Shown piece after piece: positions 1-5,253 of a stretch of DNA of 5,253 nt (within the stretch, counting starts at the first letter, position 1; each line of letters opens with the position of its first letter). Origin of the DNA: Lactobacillales bacterium. Lineage in GTDB: Bacteria; Bacillota; Bacilli; Lactobacillales; Streptococcaceae. The notes below the pieces were generated by a model. The model was not told the origin of the DNA, did no database searches, and saw nothing but the letters and a program-made list of their open reading frames with translations. The translations under genes and the position numbers were made by a program. The stretch is taken from positions 1-5,253 of the forward strand of contig JAIRNX010000074.1 of assembly GCA_031257815.1 (NCBI GenBank), read 5' to 3'.

Positions 1-597
1 TTCTCCTGCACCAACAATTAACACACGTTTTTTATGAATAGCTGACTTAGCGTAAGATAAAACAGTGTCTTCCACACGACCTTTAGTAGGATAAAATCTT
101 TTGCCTCTTGCTACGGGAACTCCGTAGATCACGACCATTCGCCATAAAATATTAACAGCAATAATTGCCGTAATCGCTAAAAAATTCGCCAAAAAAATAT
201 GACGAAAACTTATCTCTTTATACATAAATAAAAACAACGCACTCTCTGATACATCTGTACAAAAAGCAGCAATTCCTAGTTTAATGATCTCTTTAATTCC
301 AAAAAAACGAGTAATACGATTTAACAAATGAAAGATCATAGCATAAACCATATATAGTGCTACTTGCGATATAGTTGCTAAAAGATAAAAATATGAGCTC
401 ACACCTATTAATGGTCCAATAAAAAAATAACTAAAAATATTCGCACTGATAATAATTGCTATATTAACCACTAATAATATTATTGTTTTATGAAATCTAC
501 GCAACTGAACACCTTCTAAAAAACTCCTCTTCTTGTTCTTAAACAAAAAAGGAATCAACACTTTTTGATCAGAATCAATAATTTGTTCTACCTCCAA
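1..597 (-). CDS. Membrane-anchored nucleotide-sugar epimerase/dehydratase (FlaA1/EpsC/CapD-like), N-terminal part, cut by the left edge
   Basis: The minus-strand frame is open from 597 to the window edge and gives 199 residues. The N-terminal half is hydrophobic, with probable membrane helices near residues 37-60, 68-92, 104-125 and 134-158. A basic linker follows (ARGKRFYPTKGRVEDT), and then KKRVLIVGAGE at 189-199, the start of a Rossmann NAD-binding fold with its GxGxxG motif cut off by the edge. This matches the polysaccharide biosynthesis proteins whose cytoplasmic domain epimerizes or dehydrates UDP-sugars for capsule or exopolysaccharide. The catalytic residues lie outside the window, so the exact reaction cannot be read. 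The start is a TTG at 595-597, chosen because GGGGGAGG (607-614) lies 9 nt upstream and no ATG is better placed; the frame has a stop at 622-624. The gene has its own promoter. Family assignment is confident; substrate is unknown. Confidence 0.87.
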   Translation of the reverse strand, partial: MEVEQIIDSDQKVLIPFLFKNKKRSFLEGVQLRRFHKTIILLVVNIAIIISANIFSYFFIGPLIGVSSYFYLLATISQVALYMVYAMIFHLLNRITRFFGIKEIIKLGIAAFCTDVSESALFLFMYKEISFRHIFLANFLAITAIIAVNILWRMVVIYGVPVARGKRFYPTKGRVEDTVLSYAKSAIHKKRVLIVGAGE

Positions 598-606
598 GTC
601 TGTTGT

Positions 607-614
607 CCTCCCCC
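607..614 (-). promoter_or_regulatory. Ribosome binding site that fixes a TTG start
   Basis: GGGGGAGG on the minus strand ends 9 nt before the TTG at 597. It is the only strong Shine-Dalgarno match in this part of the frame. It supports TTG as the start of the nucleotide-sugar enzyme rather than the internal GTG at 559-561, which has none. Confidence 0.75.
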
Positions 615-681
615 AAAAAAACTAAATTATTAAAATTCACACACTTTTAACTATATAAAAAGCTTTCAACATTCGCTCTTA

Positions 682-709
682 ATTGTAGCACACACCAAAA
701 ATGTCTCAA
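682..709 (-). promoter_or_regulatory. Sigma-A promoter with extended -10 for the nucleotide-sugar enzyme gene
   Basis: On the minus strand the -35 is TTGAGA (704-709), followed by a 16-nt spacer and the -10 TACAAT (682-687). A TGC directly before it makes an extended -10. Each hexamer matches consensus at five of six positions. Transcription would start near 675 and give a leader of about 75-80 nt before the TTG start at 597. The promoter indicates that the polysaccharide gene is transcribed separately from the membrane protein gene upstream of it. Confidence 0.72.
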
Positions 710-765
710 AATATTTTAGTGGCTTATAGTCAATCAACTTAAAAATCTAGACAACCTCCAAAATC

Positions 766-1125
766 TCACCCCACAAAAACATTCGCAATGATCAAAATAA
801 AGTAGAGGAAAAATGTCATAACAAAAGTCATGCGCCAAAATAATTTTAAAAATTTTTTATAATCAATTTCTCCATAAATATACGCCATAAAGCCAGCAAT
901 TCCCATTCCCAGCAGAAAGACCGAGATAAGAAAATACGGTAATATCGATTCAGAAAAAGCGTTTTTTGATAAAGCGTGCAAACCAACAAAAAGAAAAGGG
1001 ATCGCTATATCAGAAGCATTAGCCTTAATTTTTCTATCAAATTTAAATTTTTTAATAAAAGTATCTGATACGTACATAGTACATATCGCAAAAACAAGCC
1101 AAATCAAAGTAATAAAAAATGACAA
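766..1125 (-). CDS. Small four-helix membrane protein, DUF3397-like, function unknown
   Basis: The 119-residue protein is almost entirely hydrophobic, with probable membrane helices near residues 2-20, 38-53, 60-84 and 98-117. A basic stretch at 24-35 (IKKFKFDRKIKA) and the motif YGEIDYKKFLKLFWR (84-98) lie between helices. The pattern IPFLFVGLH, then ILPYFL, then GEIxYKxFLKxFWR resembles DUF3397, a family of about 120-aa proteins in Lactobacillales with no known activity. I made this match from memory of the family, not by search. The start is a TTG at 1123-1125, with AGGAGG (1133-1138) 7 nt upstream; the stop is TGA. In lactobacilli I associate this family with the position just upstream of mraZ in the cell-division cluster, so its place after ecfT is unexpected. 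No promoter of its own is convincing. No intrinsic terminator is visible after it. Function cannot be inferred. Confidence 0.8.
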   Translation of the reverse strand: MSFFITLIWLVFAICTMYVSDTFIKKFKFDRKIKANASDIAIPFLFVGLHALSKNAFSESILPYFLISVFLLGMGIAGFMAYIYGEIDYKKFLKLFWRMTFVMTFFLYFILIIANVFVG

Positions 1126-1132
1126 AAAAATT

Positions 1133-1138
1133 CCTCCT
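1133..1138 (-). promoter_or_regulatory. Ribosome binding site of the DUF3397-like gene
   Basis: A perfect AGGAGG on the minus strand lies 7 nt before the TTG start at 1125. It is only a few bases from the edge of the foldback element, so the insertion left the ribosome binding site intact but separated it from any older upstream promoter. Confidence 0.75.
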
Positions 1139-1143
1139 AAATG

Positions 1144-1310
1144 TTAGAGCCTGTTAACGATTTCCATAATGGCGAAATTTATGTCAATTTTACGCACTTC
1201 GTCGTTAAAAAGCCTCGAAATAGCCCCACTATTTTTACGTTTTTTGCCTCAAATTGCGTAAAAATTTTCCAAAAATTTCATCCATAGAGAGACAAGTTAA
1301 CAGGCTCTTA
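1144..1310. mobile_element. MITE-like foldback element with terminal inverted repeats and TTA duplication
   Basis: The element spans 1147-1307 (161 bp). Its ends are perfect 12-bp inverted repeats, GAGCCTGTTAAC at 1147-1158 and its complement at 1296-1307. TTA occurs directly outside both ends (1144-1146 and 1308-1310), as expected of a target duplication. Inside, the arms stay imperfectly complementary: for example GAAATTT and TTTTACGCA in the left arm have counterparts in the reverse complement of the right arm. The apex is a 6-bp hairpin, AAATAG-CCCCA-CTATTT (1218-1234), almost exactly at the centre. There is no coding frame of note, so it would be non-autonomous. A TNA duplication and GxGCCTGTT-type ends recall some IS5-family subgroups, but that link is from memory and tentative. 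It fills the gap between ecfT and the DUF3397-like gene. Confidence 0.72.
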
Positions 1311-1320
1311 GAAATATTCA

Positions 1321-2115
1321 TTATTTTCTAGCCATCAACATCCCGAGCGTCAATGTTATCAAAACAAATATAGCAAATGTATCGCGAAGATGCCAAGTCA
1401 GCTTACGATATCTTGTTCGACCTTCACCACCTTGATATCCACGCGCTTCCATCGCCGTAGCTAACTCATCAGCGCGTTTAAAAGAACTAACAAAAAGGGG
1501 AATTAAAAGGGGAATGACGGCTTTGATTCTTTGCATAAGCTTACCATCATTAAAATCAACACCGCGAGCCCTTTGCGCATTCATAATTTTTTCTGTTTCA
1601 TCCATTAAAGTGGGCACAAAGCGCAGAGCAATCGATAACATCAAACTGACCTCATGCACAGGAAATTTTATCACTTTCAAAGGACGCAATAAAAATTCTA
1701 CTGCCTCACTCATCGACAAAGGCTGTGTCGTTAAAGTCATTAAGGTTGAAATGGAAATAATTAAAATAAAACGTATAAAAATGAAAACACCATTTATTAA
1801 GCCATAGGAAGTTAATTTTAACGGTCCGAATGACCACAGAACTTTTCCGCCAGCCGTAAAAAAAATTTGCAAGATAACTGTAAATAAAATCAACAACAAC
1901 ATCGGACGAATCCCTTTAAGAAAAAAAAGCATATTTATTTTCGAGAGCAAAACAGCGATTACAGTAAAAACAGTTGCCAGTAGATAAGTTTGCCAATTAT
2001 TCGCCCAAAAAAGAAGGAAAATAAAATAAAAAGATCCTACTAGCTTTGTGCGCGGATCCAGTTGATGAATCAAGGAATTTCCTGGAATAAACCGTCCTAA
2101 AATCAATTTATTCAT
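1321..2115 (-). CDS. ecfT: ECF transporter transmembrane coupling protein EcfT
   Basis: EcfT is the membrane scaffold of energy-coupling factor transporters. It joins the EcfA1-EcfA2 ATPases to interchangeable S components that bind vitamins or metals. The protein is 264 aa from the chosen start. It opens with the family signature GRFIPGNSLIHQLDPRTKL, followed by several hydrophobic helices (roughly residues 26-60, 68-90, 104-130) and a last one near 246-262. Two Ala-Arg-Gly motifs, in QRARGVDF (ARG 183-185) and MEARGYQG (ARG 224-226), lie in the cytoplasmic coupling helices that dock into the ATPases. The ATG at 2113-2115 is preferred over the ATG at 2121 because AGGAG (2123-2127) is 7 nt from the first and only 1 nt from the second. 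The start overlaps the ecfA2 stop by 8 nt, suggesting translational coupling. Length and motifs look intact. Confidence 0.96.
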   Translation of the reverse strand: MNKLILGRFIPGNSLIHQLDPRTKLVGSFYFIFLLFWANNWQTYLLATVFTVIAVLLSKINMLFFLKGIRPMLLLILFTVILQIFFTAGGKVLWSFGPLKLTSYGLINGVFIFIRFILIISISTLMTLTTQPLSMSEAVEFLLRPLKVIKFPVHEVSLMLSIALRFVPTLMDETEKIMNAQRARGVDFNDGKLMQRIKAVIPLLIPLFVSSFKRADELATAMEARGYQGGEGRTRYRKLTWHLRDTFAIFVLITLTLGMLMARK

Positions 2116-2983
2116 CCACATTCTCCTGCTTTAAACGCGCTGTCAATTGAGCTGCTAAATCCTTTATCGTTAAAGGCAATTCTGCCAGACTCACCCCTTT
2201 TTTTTGCAGTTTTAAAGAAAATTTTGCAGCTGTTGGCAAGTCTAACTGCTTTTTTTTTAACCAAGAAGGATCAGCAAAAATTGTGGCAGGAGACCCTGAT
2301 TTTACCACTCGTCCTTTTTCAAGTACATAAACAAAATCAGCAAAATCAGCCACATCATCCATCAAATGCGTTACCAAAATAAGAGTTGTTCCATATTTTT
2401 GATGCAAACGCCAAAACATCGCCATCATTTCCATTTTACTCTTAGGATCAAGTCCAGTTGTTGGCTCATCAAGCACTAAAACATCAGGCTTCATCGCTAA
2501 AATGCCAGCAATCGCCACACGTCTCATCTGCCCGCCAGATAACTCAAACGGCGAACGATTAAATAATTCCTCAACAATACCAACCTGCTTTAAAGCAATA
2601 CGTGCTTTCTCCTTTGCTTCTTCTTTTGAAAAGCCAAAATTTTGCGGACCAAAAGCCACATCTTTTAATACCGTTTCTTCAAATAATTGAGCTTCGGAAA
2701 ATTGAAAAACAATGCCAACTTTTTGTCTAATAGCTTTTAAATTCTTATTATTCGTCTTGGCAGAAATTTCTCGCTTACCAATTTTTACAACACCACTTGT
2801 CGGCTTGAGCAAAGCATTTAAATGTTGTAAAAGCGTTGACTTACCCGAGCCCGTATGACCAATAATAGCTGTTACACTGCCTTTTTTAATCGATAAGCTA
2901 ACATCTATTAACGCTTGAAATTCAAAAGGAGAATTTGGTTGATAAACATGCTCTACTTTTTTAAAATCGATGTCCAAAGCCAA
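2108..2983 (-). CDS. ecfA2: ECF transporter ATPase EcfA2
   Basis: This is one of the two nucleotide-binding subunits that power ECF vitamin uptake at the inner face of the membrane. In the 291-aa protein the Walker A GHTGSGKS is at 42-49, the Q-loop Gln in VFQFSEAQLFE at 94, the signature LSGGQMRRVA from 148, Walker B VLVLDEPT with the catalytic Glu173, and the switch His206 in VTHLMDD. All are intact. The FQFxExQLFE stretch and the YQPNSPFEFQAL opening are typical of EcfA2 (CbiO2) rather than EcfA1. The start is TTG at 2981-2983, with only a modest AAAGG 8 nt upstream; a second TTG at 2975-2977 is the main alternative. The gene begins 31 nt inside the end of ecfA1 and its stop overlaps ecfT, so the three are probably translated in a coupled way. 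Confidence 0.96.
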   Translation of the reverse strand: MALDIDFKKVEHVYQPNSPFEFQALIDVSLSIKKGSVTAIIGHTGSGKSTLLQHLNALLKPTSGVVKIGKREISAKTNNKNLKAIRQKVGIVFQFSEAQLFEETVLKDVAFGPQNFGFSKEEAKEKARIALKQVGIVEELFNRSPFELSGGQMRRVAIAGILAMKPDVLVLDEPTTGLDPKSKMEMMAMFWRLHQKYGTTLILVTHLMDDVADFADFVYVLEKGRVVKSGSPATIFADPSWLKKKQLDLPTAAKFSLKLQKKGVSLAELPLTIKDLAAQLTARLKQENVDE

Positions 2984-3795
2984 TCTACCAACCTTTCTTC
3001 AGTAAGAAAACCAGGAGGAACTTTAATACCATGCTTTTGCAACTCTTTGCTTAAACGAATTGAAAAAGGTAAGTCTAACCCCCACTCAATTAGACGCGTA
3101 TCTTGCGCAAAAATTGCTTCAGGCTTTCCTGAGTCAAGCAAAACGCCATCCTTCATCACAAAAAGACGATCAGCACTTGCTGCTTCGTCAAGATCATGCG
3201 TAATCGAAAGCACTGTTAAATTTTTTTTTTCTTTTAGGCGTTTGACCGTTTGCAAAACCTCTGTTCGTCCTTTAGGATCAAGCATCGAAGTTGCCTCATC
3301 TAAAATAAGAATCTTAGGACTTAAGGCAATAACACCCGCAAGCGCCACGCGTTGCTTTTGCCCACCAGACAAACGAGCAGGCTCTCTCTTTAAAAAAGCA
3401 CTCATCCGTACTTCTTCTAAAGCACACCTCACACGCTTTTGCATCTTTTCACGCGATACACCAATATTTTCCATTCCAAAAGCAACATCGTCCTCAACGG
3501 TTGCCCCCACAAACTGATTATCTGGATTTTGAAAAACCATCCCAATCTTGCGTCTAATTTTCCATATGTTCTGAGCACTTAGTACTTCGCCATCAACCTT
3601 TATTTGACCAAAATCAGCTGCAAGCAAGCCATTGATCAACTTAGCACTTGTTGATTTGCCCGAACCATTATGCCCAATAATCGCAATCCACTCACCTGCG
3701 TAAACTTTATATGATAAATCATTCACTGCCGGTTTACCTTCAACTCCAGGATAAGAATAAGTTACATGATCTAACTCCAATATCGGCTGTTCCAT
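2953..3795 (-). CDS. ecfA1: ECF transporter ATPase EcfA1
   Basis: This is the partner ATPase that forms the EcfA1-EcfA2 heterodimer under EcfT. In the 280-aa protein, Walker A GHNGSGKS is at 41-48, the Q-loop in VFQNPDNQF at Gln89, signature LSGGQKQRVALAG from 142, Walker B ILILDEA with Glu167, and the switch His200 in SITHDLDEA. The FQNPDNQFVGATVEDDVAFG block is the hallmark of EcfA1 (CbiO1). The C-terminal segment after about 235 (IEWGLDLPFSIRLSKEL) is the domain involved in dimer contacts in this family. The start is an ATG at 3793-3795 with AGGAG (3801-3805) 5 nt upstream. It is the first gene of the ecfA1-ecfA2-ecfT operon and follows rplQ after a 140-nt gap with its own promoter. No S component is encoded here, as expected for a shared group II module serving S components encoded elsewhere. 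Confidence 0.97.
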   Translation of the reverse strand: MEQPILELDHVTYSYPGVEGKPAVNDLSYKVYAGEWIAIIGHNGSGKSTSAKLINGLLAADFGQIKVDGEVLSAQNIWKIRRKIGMVFQNPDNQFVGATVEDDVAFGMENIGVSREKMQKRVRCALEEVRMSAFLKREPARLSGGQKQRVALAGVIALSPKILILDEATSMLDPKGRTEVLQTVKRLKEKKNLTVLSITHDLDEAASADRLFVMKDGVLLDSGKPEAIFAQDTRLIEWGLDLPFSIRLSKELQKHGIKVPPGFLTEERLVDWLWTSILKK

Positions 3796-3825
3796 ATTGT
3801 CTCCTAAATTAACGTTTAATAAAAC

Positions 3826-3895
3826 AAAAAAAGGTTGGACTTGTCATCCAGTAAAAAACAAAAATTATATTTGCCTCTACAATATTTCCCAACCT
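3826..3895 (-). terminator. Probable intrinsic terminator of the rpoA-rplQ operon with a long loop
   Basis: In the transcript sense, AGGTTGG (complement of 3889-3895) pairs perfectly with CCAACCT (complement of 3832-3838). The second arm runs straight into a run of seven T's (3826-3832), the usual layout of a Rho-independent terminator. The loop is unusually long, about 50 nt. A short hairpin, TGGAT-GACAA-GTCCA (3836-3850), shares four bases with the 3' arm, so the two folds compete. It lies after rplQ and before ecfA1. Confidence 0.5.
3864..3892 (-). promoter_or_regulatory. Sigma-A promoter for the ecfA1-ecfA2-ecfT operon
   Basis: On the minus strand the -35 TTGGGA (3887-3892, four of six consensus bases) is followed by a 17-nt spacer and a perfect -10 TATAAT (3864-3869). 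Transcription would start near 3855-3858, about 60 nt before ecfA1. The promoter sits inside the loop of the terminator-like repeat, and its -35 overlaps the repeat's 5' arm. Transcripts from here would therefore lack the arm needed to form the long stem. Confidence 0.6.
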
Positions 3896-3915
3896 ATATT
3901 TATTTAACTTATGAT

Positions 3916-3930
3916 AGAACCTGTTAACGA
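3916..3930. repeat. Solo 15-bp copy of the foldback element's end
   Basis: AGAACCTGTTAACGA here matches AGAGCCTGTTAACGA at 1146-1160 in 14 of 15 bases, that is, the terminal inverted repeat plus the next bases of the foldback element. No matching opposite end is visible nearby, and similarity stops beyond it, 5 nt before the rplQ stop codon. It may be the remnant of a deleted copy or a chance match. Confidence 0.4.
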
Positions 3931-3935
3931 ACATT

Positions 3936-4316
3936 TTACACAAATTCAATAATCGCTCTAGGCGCTGCATCTCCGCGACGAGGCTCTGTTTTTAAAATAC
4001 GAGTATACCCACCATTACGCTCTTTATAACGCACAGCTATATCATTAAATAATTTTTGCAAAGCCGACTCAACAACAATCTTACCGCCCTCTTCTTGAAC
4101 AGAAGCAATTTTTTTACGAACAAATGCACCAGCTTGACGACGTGCATGTAAATTGCCACGTTTGCCAAAAGTAATCATCTTTTCAACCGTTTTACGAACT
4201 TCCTTTGCACGTGCTTCAGTCGTAATAATTGATTCATTAATAATCAAATCTGTTGTTAAGTCACGTAACATTGCTTTACGCTGAGGACTTGTCCGCCCTA
4301 ACTTACGATAGCCCAC
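3936..4316 (-). CDS. rplQ: 50S ribosomal protein L17
   Basis: L17 is a core protein of the large ribosomal subunit. The 126-aa product begins [20 protein letters not shown] and ends [25 protein letters not shown], both diagnostic of bacterial L17, and is close to the usual 120-127 residues of the family in Firmicutes. It is rich in Lys and Arg, as expected for binding rRNA. The start is GTG at 4314-4316, fixed by the invariant MGYRKLGR N-terminus and by AGGAGG (4325-4330) 8 nt upstream. The gap to rpoA is 13 nt, and the ribosome binding site shares its first base with the last base of the rpoA stop codon read on the minus strand, so the two genes are in one transcript. As in most bacteria, rplQ closes the operon. 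A terminator-like repeat follows. Confidence 0.98.
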   Translation of the reverse strand: MGYRKLGRTSPQRKAMLRDLTTDLIINESIITTEARAKEVRKTVEKMITFGKRGNLHARRQAGAFVRKKIASVQEEGGKIVVESALQKLFNDIAVRYKERNGGYTRILKTEPRRGDAAPRAIIEFV

Positions 4317-4324
4317 TTAAGCTT

Positions 4325-4330
4325 CCTCCT
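4325..4330 (-). promoter_or_regulatory. Ribosome binding site of rplQ, touching the rpoA stop codon
   Basis: AGGAGG lies 8 nt before the GTG start at 4316. Its first base is the final A of the rpoA TAA stop (4330-4332), so ribosomes ending rpoA translation are placed at the rplQ start. Confidence 0.8.
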
Positions 4331-5253
4331 TACATATTATCATCCACATCATAGATTTTTGTTCCTTTTTTATAATTTTCAACGTTTTTTTCTTTAACTT
4401 TTTCCTTACGAAAATCCATTCCTAATTCATGTAATTTTTCCTTTACTTCATCTATTGATTTACGTCCTAAATTGCGAACTTTAAGCATTTCTGATTCAGG
4501 AACAGCTGTTAATTCCTTAAGAGTATTAATTCCAAAACGTTTTAAAGAATTATAAGATCGAACAGATAAATCTAAATCTTCAATAATCATTTCTGGGTTA
4601 ATAATCTTTTTCTTCACTTTTCTTTCAACCAACATGATTTCTGTAGGGATAGAAATTTTTGCTAACTTTGATAAAAGGGTTAAATGTTCAATTAAAATTT
4701 TTGAAGATAGACTAATCGCCTCTTCCGTACTTAAAGAAGAATCCGTCCATATTTCTAATGTTAATTTATCATAGTCATCACGTTTTCCAAGACGCATCGC
4801 CTCTACTTGGTAATTTACACGACGAGTCGGCGTATAAAGAGAATCAGTTGCTAAAACACCAATTAATGTATTCTCTTGCTTATTTTCATCGGCCGAGACA
4901 TATCCACATCCTAAATTAACAACAATAGAGGCTCTAAATGTAGCGTTTTTCGCAACAGTACAAATATATAAATCTTTATTTAAAATCTCAACATCTGCAT
5001 CTGTTAAAATATCGCCAGCAGTTACAACTTTTGGACCGGTAATATCAATTTCTAATGTTTTTTCAGTATTAACAAACATCTTCAAAGCTAACCCTTTGAA
5101 ATTTAAAATAATCTGAGTAACATCTTCGCGTACGCCTGATATTGAAGAAAATTCATGCAAGACACCATCAATTTGAACGTTTTTAACTGCAGCACCAGGA
5201 AGGGATGATAATAAAATACGACGTAATGAATTTCCTAAAGTAGTACCATAGCC
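4330..5253 (-). CDS. rpoA: DNA-directed RNA polymerase alpha subunit, N-terminus cut by the right edge
   Basis: The alpha subunit dimerizes to nucleate RNA polymerase assembly, and its C-terminal domain binds promoter UP elements and activators. The frame is open to the window edge and gives 307 residues; the first in-window residues are [20 protein letters not shown], the strongly conserved N-terminal domain, so about 28 residues are missing. Apparent internal starts such as the TTG at 5158-5160 are inside this conserved domain and are not real. The C-terminal domain includes [18 protein letters not shown] and [16 protein letters not shown], keeping the Arg and Asn of VRSxN and the NLGxKS loop used for DNA contact. 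Beyond the usual end (LGMDFRK) the protein carries about 22 extra charged residues ending IYDVDDNM, so the whole would be near 335 aa against about 314 in Bacillus subtilis. The sequence is somewhat divergent but intact. It is cotranscribed with rplQ. Confidence 0.98.
   Translation of the reverse strand, partial: GYGTTLGNSLRRILLSSLPGAAVKNVQIDGVLHEFSSISGVREDVTQIILNFKGLALKMFVNTEKTLEIDITGPKVVTAGDILTDADVEILNKDLYICTVAKNATFRASIVVNLGCGYVSADENKQENTLIGVLATDSLYTPTRRVNYQVEAMRLGKRDDYDKLTLEIWTDSSLSTEEAISLSSKILIEHLTLLSKLAKISIPTEIMLVERKVKKKIINPEMIIEDLDLSVRSYNSLKRFGINTLKELTAVPESEMLKVRNLGRKSIDEVKEKLHELGMDFRKEKVKEKNVENYKKGTKIYDVDDNM

Noticed and set aside
598..765. Intrinsic terminator after the DUF3397-like gene
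   Set aside because: Only weak AT palindromes such as AAAATATTTT are present, with no GC-containing stem followed by a T-run.
1182..1187. TTGACA on the minus strand inside the foldback element, as a promoter for the DUF3397-like gene
   Set aside because: The -35 is perfect, but at 16-18 nt spacing there is no acceptable -10 (GAAATC at 17 nt), so I do not call a promoter.
1514..1807. Open plus-strand frame of 97 codons within ecfT
   Set aside because: It is antisense to an intact, motif-rich EcfT, and its peptide has no recognisable domain or good ribosome binding site.
2502..2690. Open plus-strand frame of 62 codons within ecfA2
   Set aside because: It is antisense to the Q-loop and signature region of EcfA2 and shows no independent signs of coding.
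2915..3517. Open plus-strand frame of 200 codons opposite ecfA1 and the start of ecfA2
   Set aside because: It is the antisense of conserved ABC ATPase sequence; such shadow frames are common, and the peptide is unlike any family I know.
3808..3818. TTAAACGTTAA near-palindrome before ecfA1 as an operator
   Set aside because: It is short, AT-rich and imperfect; such sequences arise by chance in this composition.
3796..3935. Riboswitch or T-box leader ahead of the ECF operon
   Set aside because: ECF genes can be vitamin-regulated, but I find no T-box motif or known vitamin aptamer core here, and the probable transcript leader is only about 60 nt.

Overview
The window is AT-rich and every convincing gene lies on the minus strand, so transcription runs from high to low coordinates. 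Gene content and protein sequence point to a low-GC Gram-positive bacterium, most likely in the Lactobacillales. The evidence is the RpoA-L17-EcfA1-EcfA2-EcfT gene order, AGGAGG-type ribosome binding sites, frequent TTG/GTG starts, and a small DUF3397-type membrane protein, a family I associate with lactobacilli and relatives. I cannot name the species. RpoA is rather divergent from the common lactobacillal sequences I know.

From right to left in transcription order, the window holds the following. rpoA (start outside the window) is followed 13 nt later by rplQ, forming the end of the large ribosomal protein operon. A 140-nt gap carries a terminator-like inverted repeat with a sigma-A-type promoter inside its loop. 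Then come ecfA1, ecfA2 and ecfT, overlapping head to tail, which encode the shared energizing module of an ECF vitamin transporter; no substrate-binding S component is present. A 161-bp foldback element with 12-bp perfect terminal inverted repeats and a TTA target duplication sits just after ecfT. It is followed by a 119-aa four-helix membrane protein (DUF3397-like). A strong extended -10 promoter then drives the N-terminal part of a membrane-anchored nucleotide-sugar epimerase/dehydratase (FlaA1/EpsC/CapD type), which runs off the left edge.

The right two thirds is core housekeeping sequence: transcription, translation and vitamin uptake. The left third looks rearranged. In many lactobacilli truA-rplM-rpsI follow ecfT. 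Here that position is taken by the mobile-element-like foldback, a membrane protein more often seen next to mraZ, and a surface-polysaccharide gene. A single 15-bp copy of the foldback's end also lies just after rplQ. I see no undescribed multi-gene system. The most interesting items are the foldback element with its solo end, the promoter nested in a terminator, and a C-terminal tail on RpoA.
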